DNA of 64,000 bases from Spongisporangium articulatum (GCF_044465595.1 NZ_JBITLV010000004.1:62001-126000), one strand, 5' to 3'; counted from the first letter of the stretch, positions 1-8,477 are shown. The notes: generated by a model from the letters alone, not told the origin. Numbers and translations: made by a program.

Positions 1-2
1 TC

Positions 3-212
3 GACATCGCGCGCGAGAATGCGCGCGACCACATGAGTTTCGCGGGCGGGGTGCACTACTGCCTCGGGGCCTCGCTGGCCCGGCTGGAGGGCGAGGTGGC
101 GCTGCGCATGCTCTTCGAGCGCCACCCCGCGCTGCGGCTCGACGGGAAGGTCGAGCGAGGCAAGGGGCTCATCCTGCGTGGGCCGAAACGCCTTCCGCTG
201 CGGCTGTCGTAG
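3..212 (+). CDS. cytochrome P450, C-terminal fragment cut by the window edge
   Basis: Only the last 69 codons are visible. They contain the heme-binding loop FAGGVHYCLGASLAR, which fits the P450 signature FxxGxHxCxGxxLAR; the heme-ligating Cys is the codon at 60-62. After the loop comes the usual L-helix (LEGEVALRMLFERHP) and a short C-terminal beta hairpin ending in PLRLS and a TAG stop. This is the normal end of a bacterial class I P450, a soluble monooxygenase fed by ferredoxin. No redox partner is visible, and substrate cannot be told from this part. Confidence 0.93.
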   Translation, partial: DIARENARDHMSFAGGVHYCLGASLARLEGEVALRMLFERHPALRLDGKVERGKGLILRGPKRLPLRLS

Positions 213-345
213 CGCTCGACCGCCCCCGGGCCGCGGCCTGCTCGACCTGGCCGCCTACGACGACTACCTGCACGGCCGGATGACCGACTCCGGGCTCTCG
301 GACGCCGACCTCGCGACCGCGCTGGCCGCCGTCCCCGTGGTCTGA
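178..345 (+). pseudogene. short reading frame, possible C-terminal gene remnant
   Basis: A 55-codon frame opens with GTG inside the P450 end and stops at 343-345. The last 35 residues (LDLAAYDDYLHGRMTDSGLS and on to AVPVV) look like genuine helical protein, whereas the first 20 residues are antisense-like and Pro/Arg rich. No clear ribosome site precedes it. It may be the tail of a protein whose front was deleted, or a very small overlapping gene. I do not recognise the family. Confidence 0.3.
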
Positions 346-352
346 GCGGAGG

Positions 353-1024
353 TCAGGCGGTCAGGTCGACGACGGTGCGCCAGGCCGCCGGGTCACCGGC
401 GGTCTCGGCCGCCAGCTCGGCGAACGTCTCGGCCACCCGCTCGGGCGCGATCGCCCCGGGGCCCCGGCCGAGGCCGCCGCGCACGGTCACCGTCGCCACG
501 TGGATGCCCTCCGGCCCGAGGTCGAGCGCGAGGGTCTGGACCAGGCTGCGCAGGGCCGCCTTCTGCACCCCGAGGGTGGCCACCTCGCGGATCGGGTGGT
601 CGGCCGCGCCGCTGCCGGTGGCCAGGATGGTGCCCGTGTGCTGCTGCAGCATGAGCGGCAGCACGGCCGCCACGGCCGTCGTCAGGGCCGCCGCACCCAG
701 GTGCAGGTCCTCCAGCAGCGTGAGCGCGTTCAGGTCGCGACCGGTCACCTCGCGCCCGAACGACGGGTTGAAGTGCAGGACGTCGACCCGCCCGTGCGCC
801 TGCGACATGACGCTCAACGCCTCGGTCAGCGCGACCGGGTCGGTGACGTCGGCCTTGGCCCAGCCGACCTGGGCGCCGTCGGCCTCCAGGTCGTCGGCCA
901 GCTGCGAGGCGGCGGAACCCCGCGAGACCAGGCCGATCGAGTAGCCGAGGGAGGCGAACCGCCGGGCGGTCGCGGCCCCGACTCCTGGACCGGCGCCGAC
1001 GATGACGGCGAGAGGCGTGCTCAT
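353..1024 (-). CDS. short-chain dehydrogenase/reductase-like protein lacking the catalytic Tyr
   Basis: This 223-residue protein has the Rossmann NAD(P)-binding motif near the N-terminus (VGAGPGVG, about residues 9-16) and the Asp (AKADVTD, about 57-62) that normally contacts adenine. The family active site is Ser-Tyr-x-x-x-Lys. Here Ser138 (ATGSGAAD) and Lys155 are kept, but the Tyr position is Leu151 (ATLGVQKAAL). Classical oxidoreductase chemistry is therefore doubtful and the protein may be a cofactor-binding or divergent SDR. It is divergent from argA with only 32 nt between start codons, so the two promoters must overlap. Confidence 0.8.
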   Translation of the reverse strand: MSTPLAVIVGAGPGVGAATARRFASLGYSIGLVSRGSAASQLADDLEADGAQVGWAKADVTDPVALTEALSVMSQAHGRVDVLHFNPSFGREVTGRDLNALTLLEDLHLGAAALTTAVAAVLPLMLQQHTGTILATGSGAADHPIREVATLGVQKAALRSLVQTLALDLGPEGIHVATVTVRGGLGRGPGAIAPERVAETFAELAAETAGDPAAWRTVVDLTA

Positions 1025-1056
1025 GGGGCTGAGGTTACTGGTGGGAGAATCCCGGT

Positions 1057-1566
1057 GTGACCGTTCCCGGAGTGAGCATCCGCGCCGCCCGCACCACCGA
1101 CGTCCCGCGGATCGCGCGCCTGGTCGACGGCTACGCCTCCGACCGCATCCTGCTGCACAAGGAGACGGTCACCTACTACGAGGACGTGCAGGAGTTCCTC
1201 GTCGCCGAGGACGACGGCGGCCAGGTGATCGGGTGCGGCGCCCTGCACGTGATGTGGCAGGACCTGGCCGAGGTCCGCACCCTCGCCGTGCATCCTGAGT
1301 GGCGGGGCCGGCACGTCGGCCACGCGCTGCTCGCGGACCTGCTCGAGGCGGCCCGCGAGCTGGGCGTCAGCCGGGTGTTCTGCCTGACCTTCGAGGTCGA
1401 GTTCTTCGCCGCGCACGGCTTCGAGCCGATCGACAGCACCCCCGTCGCCCCGGAGGTCTACCAGGAGCTGCTGCGCTCCCCCGACGAGGGCGTGTGGGAG
1501 TTCCTCGACCTGGCCCGGGTGAAGCAGAACACCCTCGGCAACACCCGGATGCTGAAGACCCTGTGA
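1057..1566 (+). CDS. argA: amino-acid N-acetyltransferase, GNAT family (first step of arginine synthesis)
   Basis: A 169-residue single-domain GNAT protein. It closely resembles the actinobacterial short ArgA (Rv2747 of M. tuberculosis): the opening arginine-rich strand, the VGCGALHVMWQDLAEVRTLAV-like core (IGCGALHV, then AEVRTLAV), the acetyl-CoA pyrophosphate loop WRGRHVGHAL, the CLTFEVEFFAAHGF segment and the C-terminal NTLGNTRMLKTL. The reaction is transfer of acetyl from acetyl-CoA to glutamate (or glutamine), the committed step of arginine biosynthesis in the cytoplasm. The GTG start lies 6 nt after a GAGAAT box, so the mRNA may be leaderless. No other arg gene is nearby. Confidence 0.88.
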   Translation: MTVPGVSIRAARTTDVPRIARLVDGYASDRILLHKETVTYYEDVQEFLVAEDDGGQVIGCGALHVMWQDLAEVRTLAVHPEWRGRHVGHALLADLLEAARELGVSRVFCLTFEVEFFAAHGFEPIDSTPVAPEVYQELLRSPDEGVWEFLDLARVKQNTLGNTRMLKTL

Positions 1567-1586
1567 ACGGGCCGTCATCCTGCCCC

Positions 1587-1592
1587 TACGAT
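1587..1592 (+). promoter_or_regulatory. -10 box TACGAT, leaderless start of the secreted hydrolase
   Basis: TACGAT ends 7 nt before the ATG at 1600 and no Shine-Dalgarno sequence is present, so transcription probably begins at or very near the start codon. Confidence 0.55.
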
Positions 1593-1599
1593 CTGCGAC

Positions 1600-4416
1600 A
1601 TGCGCAGGTCTGTGGTGCCCCTCGCCGTCGCGGCGGCCCTCCTCCTCCCGTTCGGCTCGCCGGCCTCCGCGGCCCCACCCGTGCTCACGCAGCCGGTGCC
1701 CGCCCGGGTCACCGTCACCTGGACCGCGCCTGAGGCCCTGCCCCTGACCGGGGCCGGGGTGCAGTTGTTCGCCGTCCCGACCGACGGGCGTCCCGCGCGG
1801 CTGCTCGGCTTCGCGCACCGCTCGGACGACGGGCGCACCTACTCGCTGTCCGTTCCGGCGGGCACGATGCAGGGGGCGCGGCTGGAGGCCCGCGCCGCGG
1901 GCCGGCGCCTCGACGGCGGCCCCACGTCGATCACCGCCGCCGCCACCGGAACCGCGCGGTCGTCGTCCAGCGCCCCCGCGCCCGTCGAGAAGGCGGCCTA
2001 CGCGGACGTCGACCCGGGCGCCCCGGGGAAGTACGCGACCCGCAGCGTCGACTACACGCTGCCCTCGGTCACCCTGCCCGGCCTGCCCCACCCGGTCGAG
2101 ATGCTCGGGCACGTCGTCGCCCCCAAGGGGGCCCTCGGGAACCGGCCCCTGGTGCTGATCCTGCACGGTCGCCACGGCACCTGCTACATCCCCCGCGCCT
2201 CGGGGCCGGGGGACAGCGAGGTCGACGCCGACTGGCCGTGCCCCGCGCCGGAGAAGGCGATCCCCAGCTACCTGGGCTACCTGAAGGCGCAGAAGCTGCT
2301 CGCCTCCCAGGGGTACGTGACCGTCTCGATCTCCGCCAACGGCATCAACGCCCAGGACGGCGAGCTGGCCGACGGGGGCGCGCAGGCCCGCTCGTCGCTG
2401 CTGCGGTTGCACCTCGCCCAGTGGGCCGACTGGCAGGCGGACCCCGACTCCCGGCCCGCGGGGCTGGCCTCCGTGCCGCCCGTGAACCTGCAGAAGGTGT
2501 TGCTGGCCGGGCACTCCCGCGGCGGCGAGGGAGCCAACCGGGCGGCGCTCGACTCGTTGAACCCACCGCCCGCCGACGTCGACGGCTACCACGGCGCCGT
2601 GCGCTGGAAGGTGCTCGGCACCTACCTGTTGGCGCCCACCGCGTTCGGTGCCGACCCGGCCGCCGACGTCCCCTCGGTCGTGGTCCTGCCCGGCTGCGAC
2701 GGAGACGTCTACGACCAGCAGGGCCAGCAGTACGTCGACGGCAGCCGCGCCACCTCGACCGGCACCGCGCTGCACAGCGCCGTGCGGATCACCGGGGCCG
2801 ACCACAACTTCTTCAACTCCGAGTGGACGCCGGGCCGGTCCGTCGCCGAGTCGAACGACGACTGGTGGCTGCCGAAGGACACGTACTGCGGCACGTCGAA
2901 GAAGGTCGCGAAGACGTCGCTGCGGCTGTCGGGCACGACGCAGGAGCAGGTGGGTGCCGTCTACCTGGCCACCGCCGCCCGGTTGTTCGTCGCCGGGGAC
3001 GACCGGGCCCGGCCCATCCTCGACGGGAGCAAGGTCATCCCGAAATCCCTGAAGGGACTGCGGGTCTCGGCCTCCGCGCTGGGGCTGCGCCGGACGTCGC
3101 TGGCCCGGCCCGCCAAGGGCCTGACGATCAGCCGCACCGGCTCGGTCAAGGCCTCGGTCTGCTACCAGGTGGCGGGCGGCGGCTCAGGCGGGTGCCTGCC
3201 CGGCGGTGGGGACTCCTCGCTGTCGCCGAACTTCGTGCCCTTCGTCTACGGCGCCCGCGACCCGGACCGGTTCGCGCTGCGCGCCAGCTGGACCAAGGCG
3301 TCGGGCCGTGTGCTCGTGCCCGTCACCGGTGCGGGCGGCGGCACGACCGCCGACCTCAGCCACTCGTCGTCCGTCGCGCTGCGGGTGATCGTGCCGCCGA
3401 ACAGCACCTCGACGAGTTTCGACGTGGCCGTGCGTGACTCGAAGGGACACCGGGCCGTACTCGGGACCCTGAAGCCGAAGGGTCTGCCCGGCACCGCGAA
3501 CACCGTCTCGTACTGGGCCCAGGAGCGCCGGGTCCCGCTCGCCGAACCGGGAAAGGTCGACCTCACCAAGGTCTCCCGGCTCGAGTTCGTCCCCCGGTCG
3601 AAGACCGGCAAGCTGTGGCTGCTCGACGCCTGGGGTCGCAAGGCCGGGACGCCCGCCGTCCGGCAGGCGCCGCTGACCCGGGTCGACGTGGGTGACGCGG
3701 GGAAGGTCGCGGAGGGTTCCACGGAGCACACCGTGGACGTGCCCGTCACGCTCACCGGGACGACGCCGGGCACGGTCCGGGTGTTCGTCACCGACTCCGC
3801 CACGGGGGTCGTCAAGGCCTCCCTGCTCCAGGTCGCCGGGGACGGGGCCGCGGGCTCCGTGCCGTGGAAGGTGCTGGGGGACGACCTCTTCGCGCCCGAC
3901 GGGCTCATCACGGTGCAGGCCCGGGCCGGCGCCGGCACCGTGGTCGGCGGGTGGAGCGGTGGGGTCACGATCACCAACGACGACCCGGTGCCGACCCTGT
4001 CGTTCACCCCGGTCAAGACCACGGTGACGGAGGGCGCGACGCTGCGCTGGAAGGTCGCGACCTCGGCCCCCGCGGCCGTCGACCTGCAGATCGGGTTGCA
4101 GTTCGTCGACCCGCCGCAGACCCCGGCCATGACCACCTACGACGTGTCGGGTACGTGGTTGAGCGACACCTTCTTCGACGCCCAGAAGCCCTACCGCAGG
4201 CTGTCGAAGGTCGACGGCACCGCGGCGCTGTTCGTCGCGGCGGGTGACACCTCCGTCGACGTCACGGTGCCGACCGCGAAGGACCCCCGCGTCGAGGGCA
4301 CCGAGTACCTCCGGCTGCACGCCTTCGTCGTGCCGATGTACGGCAACGAGGGCATCGACGACCCGACCGACCCGGCCAACGGCGTGATGCTCGACGGGAC
4401 CGTGGTCGACGGCTGA
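1600..4416 (+). CDS. large secreted alpha/beta hydrolase with C-terminal beta-sandwich region
   Basis: The protein has 938 residues. A Sec signal peptide covers about residues 1-25 (RR, hydrophobic stretch, ASAA cleavage region). The middle third is an alpha/beta hydrolase: an LILHGRHGTC oxyanion strand, nucleophile Ser306 in AGHSRGGEG, probable acid Asp367 or Asp369 in PGCDGDVYD, and His402 in GADHNFF. Residues from about 690 on carry two beta-sandwich, Calx-beta-like stretches (KVAEGSTEHTVDVPVTL and TTVTEGATLRW). Such proteins are extracellular esterases/lipases or peptidases in actinomycetes; the substrate cannot be read from the sequence. It is convergent with the ABC ATPase gene, only 3 nt apart. 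The first 130 residues resemble an immunoglobulin-like domain. Confidence 0.82.
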   Translation: MRRSVVPLAVAAALLLPFGSPASAAPPVLTQPVPARVTVTWTAPEALPLTGAGVQLFAVPTDGRPARLLGFAHRSDDGRTYSLSVPAGTMQGARLEARAAGRRLDGGPTSITAAATGTARSSSSAPAPVEKAAYADVDPGAPGKYATRSVDYTLPSVTLPGLPHPVEMLGHVVAPKGALGNRPLVLILHGRHGTCYIPRASGPGDSEVDADWPCPAPEKAIPSYLGYLKAQKLLASQGYVTVSISANGINAQDGELADGGAQARSSLLRLHLAQWADWQADPDSRPAGLASVPPVNLQKVLLAGHSRGGEGANRAALDSLNPPPADVDGYHGAVRWKVLGTYLLAPTAFGADPAADVPSVVVLPGCDGDVYDQQGQQYVDGSRATSTGTALHSAVRITGADHNFFNSEWTPGRSVAESNDDWWLPKDTYCGTSKKVAKTSLRLSGTTQEQVGAVYLATAARLFVAGDDRARPILDGSKVIPKSLKGLRVSASALGLRRTSLARPAKGLTISRTGSVKASVCYQVAGGGSGGCLPGGGDSSLSPNFVPFVYGARDPDRFALRASWTKASGRVLVPVTGAGGGTTADLSHSSSVALRVIVPPNSTSTSFDVAVRDSKGHRAVLGTLKPKGLPGTANTVSYWAQERRVPLAEPGKVDLTKVSRLEFVPRSKTGKLWLLDAWGRKAGTPAVRQAPLTRVDVGDAGKVAEGSTEHTVDVPVTLTGTTPGTVRVFVTDSATGVVKASLLQVAGDGAAGSVPWKVLGDDLFAPDGLITVQARAGAGTVVGGWSGGVTITNDDPVPTLSFTPVKTTVTEGATLRWKVATSAPAAVDLQIGLQFVDPPQTPAMTTYDVSGTWLSDTFFDAQKPYRRLSKVDGTAALFVAAGDTSVDVTVPTAKDPRVEGTEYLRLHAFVVPMYGNEGIDDPTDPANGVMLDGTVVDG

Positions 4417-4419
4417 GCT

Positions 4420-5412
4420 TCAGACCTCCCGCAGCCGCGCGAGCACGTCGTCCAGGGCGGGCTCCAGCACCGTCACGTCGCGCACCCGCACGTCCGGCGG
4501 CAGGCGGTCGGCGACGTCGGCGAGGACGTCCGCGGTCGCCGTCCGGCCGGGCGGGCAGAGCAGCCGCTGACGGCGCCCGTCGGCCTCCACCTCGAGCACC
4601 TCGGCGTTCGGTACCGAGTCCAGCCGGCCGGCCGCCTCGGTCAGATCGATGACCAGGATGCGTTGCGCCCCGGCCCGTTCCACCAGGTCGGGCAGCGGCC
4701 CGTCGTGCACGAGACGCCCGCCGTCCAGCACCAGGAGGCGCCGGCAGGACGACTCGAGGGCGCTGACCGAGGCGGCGCTCAGCAGCAGCGTGCAGCCGCC
4801 GACCCGGTGCTCGTGCCGCAGCAGGCCGCGGATCAGGTCACGGCCCACCGCGTCGGGCCCGTCGAGCACGTCGTCGAGGATCAGCAGCGGCGGCCGGTGC
4901 AGCAGCGCGACCGCGAGGCAGGCACGCAGCCGCAGGGCGTCGTCCAGCTGCCCGTAGGGCCGGTTCAGGTGCGGGCCCAGCGCCAGCCGCTCGGCCAGCT
5001 CGTCGCGGCGCAGCTGCCACTCGCCGGTGGCCAGGCCGCGGGCCTCGGCGACGATCGGCAGCAGCCGGGCCAGCGACAGGTCGCCGGGCAGCCCGGCGTC
5101 CTCGTCACCGGCCAGCAACGCTCCGACCACGCGGGTCAGGTCGGCCCGTTGCCGCACCGGCAGCAGGCCGGCCGTGCGCACGAAACCCGCGCTGGGCGCG
5201 AACTGTCCGGCGACGATCCGGGCCAGCGTCGACTTGCCGCTGCCCGGGCCACCGACCACCCCGACCGCCTCACCCGCCTCCACCACGAACGACAGGTCGT
5301 GCAGGGCGGTCACGCTCCGGCGGCCGCGCCACCCGGTGCGGACGCTGAACGTCTTGCCCACCCCGACGACCTCGATCTGGGGGACCGGTGGGTCCTCGGT
5401 GGGCGCGTTCAT
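4420..5412 (-). CDS. degenerate ABC-transporter ATPase domain protein
   Basis: A 330-residue protein whose N-terminal 230 residues are an ABC nucleotide-binding domain resembling the polysaccharide-export (Wzt/TagH) type. Walker A is intact (VGGPGSGKST). The other catalytic parts have decayed: the LSGGQ signature is replaced by YGQLDDALRLR, the catalytic Glu after Walker B is Asp (LLILDDV), and the switch His is missing (TLLLSAASVS). The last 90 residues are an acidic/hydrophobic tail rather than a membrane domain. The start is ATG 5412, which overlaps the amylase stop by 4 nt. No permease gene is adjacent. It could bind ATP as a regulatory or scaffolding protein rather than power transport. 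Confidence 0.75.
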   Translation of the reverse strand: MNAPTEDPPVPQIEVVGVGKTFSVRTGWRGRRSVTALHDLSFVVEAGEAVGVVGGPGSGKSTLARIVAGQFAPSAGFVRTAGLLPVRQRADLTRVVGALLAGDEDAGLPGDLSLARLLPIVAEARGLATGEWQLRRDELAERLALGPHLNRPYGQLDDALRLRACLAVALLHRPPLLILDDVLDGPDAVGRDLIRGLLRHEHRVGGCTLLLSAASVSALESSCRRLLVLDGGRLVHDGPLPDLVERAGAQRILVIDLTEAAGRLDSVPNAEVLEVEADGRRQRLLCPPGRTATADVLADVADRLPPDVRVRDVTVLEPALDDVLARLREV

Positions 5413-6674
5413 CCGCTCACCGCCCAGCCGTGCGGGGGCGCGGACAGGCCGGTGGGGGTGTCGAAGACGTCGTCGGTCAGGTTCAGCGCGACGTGGAGGT
5501 GCTGCTCGCCGTCGCGCATCGTGTAGGCGAACATGCCGTTGGCGAGGTGGTCGGTCACGAGCCGGGCTCGGTGCAGCCAGGGGTGACGGCGGCGCAGGCC
5601 GATCAGGTCCTGGTGCAGCCGGTACGTCGCCCACCCCTCGGGGGCCAGGTCGGCCTCGGACGGCGGGAACGCGGGGCGCACGGCGTCGTCCCCGCCCGCG
5701 CGGTCCTCCTTCACCCCGCGGAACGCCTGCTCGTCGCCGTAGTAGACGGCCGGGGTGCCGGCGAGGGTGAACAGGAGGACGAGGGCGTGCGCGAGGTGCC
5801 GGGCGTCGCCGAGCCGACTCGCGATCCTGGTCACGTCGTGGTTGCCCACGAACGTGAACGGCGCGAACGACTCGACCAGCTCGTCGTGCCGCTTCAGGGC
5901 CCAGCTCAGCTCGAAGAAGTTGCGGTCGTTGAGCGAACTCCAGACCGCCTTCCACAGCTCGTACTGGGTGACGCTGTCGAGGCCGGACTGCACGTAACCC
6001 GGGTAGTCGCCGTGGATCACCTCGCCGAGCAGGTACGCCTGCGGGTGCTCGCCCTTCACCCGCGCCGAGACCCGGGCCCAGAAATCCTTCGGGACGGCGT
6101 AGGCCGCGTCGAGCCGCCAGCCGTCGGCGCCGCGGGCCAGCCAGTGGTTCATCACCGCGACGACGTGGTCCTCCACCGCCGGGCTGGCGTGATGCAGGGC
6201 GACCAGCTCGGGATGCCCCTCGAAGTCGCGCGCTCTCGGCTCGCCGGCCGCGTCGCGGTGGTCCCAGTCGAGGTCGAACCAGCCGGCCTCCGCGCTGTGC
6301 GGCCCGTACTCCAGGGCCGCCCGGAACTGGGGGAAGTCGCGGCCGACGTGGTTGAACACGCCGTCCAGCAGCAGCTTCAGGCCCCGTTCGCGGCAGGCGG
6401 CGACCAGCGCGTCGAAGTCCTGTTCGGTGCCGAGCCGCTCGTCGACGCGGAAGGGGTCGCTCGTGTCGTAGCCGTGCGTGCTCGAGGCGGAGACGGGGTT
6501 CAGCAGTAGCCCGTTGCAGCCGAGCCTCGTGGCGTAATCGAGCCACTGCGTGAGCTTTTCGAGGGCTCGCGGGCCGCCGGGGGTGGGCGCGCCGGTGCGG
6601 TGCACGTCCGCGCCGGCGAAGCCGAGCGGATACACCTGCCACCAGATCGCGTGTCGCACCCAGTCGGGTTCCAT
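5409..6674 (-). CDS. GH13 alpha-amylase family glycoside hydrolase, cytoplasmic
   Basis: The 421-residue protein shows the four GH13 conserved regions: DGVFNH (about 104-109), GWRLDAAY with nucleophile Asp189, GEVIH with acid/base Glu218, and FVGNHD with Asp280. It starts MEPDWVRHAIWWQVYPLGF, the usual first strand of the TIM barrel, and has no signal peptide. It should cleave or transfer alpha-glucosidic bonds on intracellular maltodextrin or glycogen-derived substrates. The C-terminal beta domain is short. The stop codon overlaps the start of the ABC-like gene (ATGA), so the two are translationally coupled. A CAGAGT box lies 6 nt before the ATG. Confidence 0.88.
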   Translation of the reverse strand: MEPDWVRHAIWWQVYPLGFAGADVHRTGAPTPGGPRALEKLTQWLDYATRLGCNGLLLNPVSASSTHGYDTSDPFRVDERLGTEQDFDALVAACRERGLKLLLDGVFNHVGRDFPQFRAALEYGPHSAEAGWFDLDWDHRDAAGEPRARDFEGHPELVALHHASPAVEDHVVAVMNHWLARGADGWRLDAAYAVPKDFWARVSARVKGEHPQAYLLGEVIHGDYPGYVQSGLDSVTQYELWKAVWSSLNDRNFFELSWALKRHDELVESFAPFTFVGNHDVTRIASRLGDARHLAHALVLLFTLAGTPAVYYGDEQAFRGVKEDRAGGDDAVRPAFPPSEADLAPEGWATYRLHQDLIGLRRRHPWLHRARLVTDHLANGMFAYTMRDGEQHLHVALNLTDDVFDTPTGLSAPPHGWAVSG

Positions 6675-6716
6675 GCGCCTACTCTGCCCGATCCGTGACG
6701 ATTGATCAGTCTGCGA

Positions 6717-7622
6717 TCAGTGCGGCAGCCGGTACCGGTCGTCCGGCAGGGGTTCGACCAGCCCGTCCTCGACGAGCCCGGCCAGGCAGCGTTCGCGCTG
6801 CCGCGGGTCTTTGAGGACGTCGTCGGGCGCGGCCTCGCGCAGTTGCGCGGCGGTGAGCGGGGTGCGGGTCGCGCGCAGGGCGGCCATCAGCTTGCCGCGG
6901 ACCTGCCGGTCCGTACCCGCCCACGCCTGACCGCGGCGCGGCGGGCCGTCATGGGCGGGTGAGCCGGCGGCGCGCCACGCGCACAGGTGCTCGACCGGGC
7001 AATCGCCGCAGCGGGGCGTGCGGGCGGTGCAGACGAGCGCCCCGAGTTCCATCACGCCGATCGCCCAGCGGGCCGCGGTCCTCGGGTGTTCCGGCAGGAG
7101 TCGTTGCGCCAGAGCTGATTCCGCTGCGCTCAGGTTGTTCTGCGGGTGCGCGTCACCGGTCACCGCGCGGGCGTGCACCCGGCGCACGTTGACGTCGACG
7201 ACGGCGTGCCGCTGCCCGTAGGCGAACGTGGCCACGGCGGCGGCCGTGTAGGTGCCGATCCCCGGCAGGGCGAGCAGCTGCGCGTGGTCGGTGGGCAGTT
7301 CACCGCCGTGCCGTTCGACGATCACGCCGGCCGCCTCGTGCAGCCGTAGCGCGCGCCGCGGGTAGCCGAGCCGGCCCCACGCGCGGATCACCTCGCCGGG
7401 CGTCTCGGCCGCCAGGGCCGCCGGCGTGGGCCAGCGCTCCACCCACTCGCGCCAGACCGGCAGCACCCGGTTGACCGGGGTCTGCTGGAGCATCACCTCG
7501 CTGATCAACACCGGCCAGGCCGGGACGCCGGGGGCGCGCCAGGGCAGGTCGCGCGCGTTCGCGTCGTACCAGGCGATCACCGGTTCGACGAGCGGGTGCT
7601 CTCCGGTGGTCTGCTGGCGCAC
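6717..7622 (-). CDS. mutY: A/G-specific adenine glycosylase MutY
   Basis: MutY removes adenine mispaired with 8-oxoguanine. The 301-residue protein has catalytic Glu42 in SEVMLQQTPV, a helix-hairpin-helix (LPGIGTYTAAAV, about 119-130), catalytic Asp143 in VVDVNVRRVH and the [4Fe-4S] ligands Cys198, Cys205, Cys208 and Cys214 in the C-x6-C-x2-C-x5-C spacing. The C-terminal MutT-like domain of E. coli MutY is reduced to a short tail, as is usual in actinobacteria. The GTG start at 7622 has a TAGAGT box 6 nt upstream, pointing to a leaderless transcript. Confidence 0.95.
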   Translation of the reverse strand: MRQQTTGEHPLVEPVIAWYDANARDLPWRAPGVPAWPVLISEVMLQQTPVNRVLPVWREWVERWPTPAALAAETPGEVIRAWGRLGYPRRALRLHEAAGVIVERHGGELPTDHAQLLALPGIGTYTAAAVATFAYGQRHAVVDVNVRRVHARAVTGDAHPQNNLSAAESALAQRLLPEHPRTAARWAIGVMELGALVCTARTPRCGDCPVEHLCAWRAAGSPAHDGPPRRGQAWAGTDRQVRGKLMAALRATRTPLTAAQLREAAPDDVLKDPRQRERCLAGLVEDGLVEPLPDDRYRLPH

Positions 7623-7628
7623 CGGGCG

Positions 7629-7634
7629 ACTCTA
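7629..7634 (-). promoter_or_regulatory. -10 box TAGAGT of mutY
   Basis: On the minus strand TAGAGT lies 6 nt before the mutY GTG, without a Shine-Dalgarno sequence; probable leaderless promoter. Confidence 0.5.
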
Positions 7635-7660
7635 ACCCGGCACGTGACGGCGTCCTCCGT

Positions 7661-7720
7661 ATGGGCGCGGTGTCACACAGTGCTCGTCTGGTGGATGCGG
7701 TGTCACACCGTGCCCATCCG
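7661..7720. repeat. two tandem 30-bp repeats upstream of mutY
   Basis: Copies at 7661-7690 and 7691-7720 match at about 23 of 30 positions. Each holds GCGGTGTCACACnGTGC. The pair sits in the 168-bp gap between the YitT-like stop and the mutY start, 27-98 nt upstream of mutY, where a regulator could bind. No coding sequence is evident in the gap. Confidence 0.5.
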
Positions 7721-7790
7721 GCGGGGGTTGCCGTACGGCTCCGGCGAGCGACGCTCGTGCAGACCCGGCAGCGGCGGCGTTCGCGGCGGC

Positions 7791-8429
7791 TCAGACGCCG
7801 AGGTACCGGCCGGGTCGGTGGTTCAGGGCCAGCACGCTGTTCAGCACGACGGCCCCGGCCGCCGAGATCGCGACGCCGGTGGGGCTCAGGACGGCGAGGG
7901 CGAGCAGGACGACGCAGGCGTCCAGGGCCAGCTGCACGAAACCCGCCCGCCAGCCGAGGCTCTCCTGCGCGATGAGCGCGACGATGCCGAACCCGCCGGC
8001 GCTGGCGTCGTGCCGGAACAGGATGAGGAGGCCCACCCCGGACACGAGGTTGCCGAGCAGTGCGCCGGCGACCGGGTTCACGGTCCCGAGCGGGACGGCG
8101 GCCGGCAGGACGGCGCTGAGAACGGCGACGAGGGCGATGCACAGCACCGACCGGGCGGTGAAGGCCCAGCCCTTGCGGCGGACGCCGAGCGCGAGGAAGG
8201 GCAGGCCCACCACGACCAGCAGTGCGGTCAGCGGAAACCCCGTCGCGTAGGCGAGGAGCAGTGACAGGCCCGCCGTGCCACCGGTCACGGCGCCGCCCGC
8301 GTGCAGCAGGGTCAGGCCGAACGCCGTGAGCAGCGTCCCGGTCAGGAGGCCGAAGGCGTCCTCGAGGAGCGTGTGCCGGGGCGGCGTCGGGGCCGACCGG
8401 GCGGCGGTGGCGACGAGTGTTGCGGACAT
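7791..8429 (-). CDS. YitT/YczE-type membrane protein
   Basis: The 212-residue product is mostly hydrophobic with five or six predicted membrane helices (for example FGLLTGTLLTAFGLTLL, GLSLLLAYATGFPLTALLVV, GNLVSGVGLLILF). The glycine-rich AVTGGTAGLSLLL and DASAGGFGIVAL motifs resemble the YitT family, which are polytopic proteins of unknown transport role. ATG 8429 (MSATLV) is chosen over the longer frame because the added 17 residues are Arg/Cys rich. It is divergent from an Lrp-type regulator that probably controls it. Confidence 0.75.
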   Translation of the reverse strand: MSATLVATAARSAPTPPRHTLLEDAFGLLTGTLLTAFGLTLLHAGGAVTGGTAGLSLLLAYATGFPLTALLVVVGLPFLALGVRRKGWAFTARSVLCIALVAVLSAVLPAAVPLGTVNPVAGALLGNLVSGVGLLILFRHDASAGGFGIVALIAQESLGWRAGFVQLALDACVVLLALAVLSPTGVAISAAGAVVLNSVLALNHRPGRYLGV

Positions 8430-8477
8430 GTCGTCATGCTGAGCGGAGGTGCGACATGTGCGCAAGCGAGCCACCCC

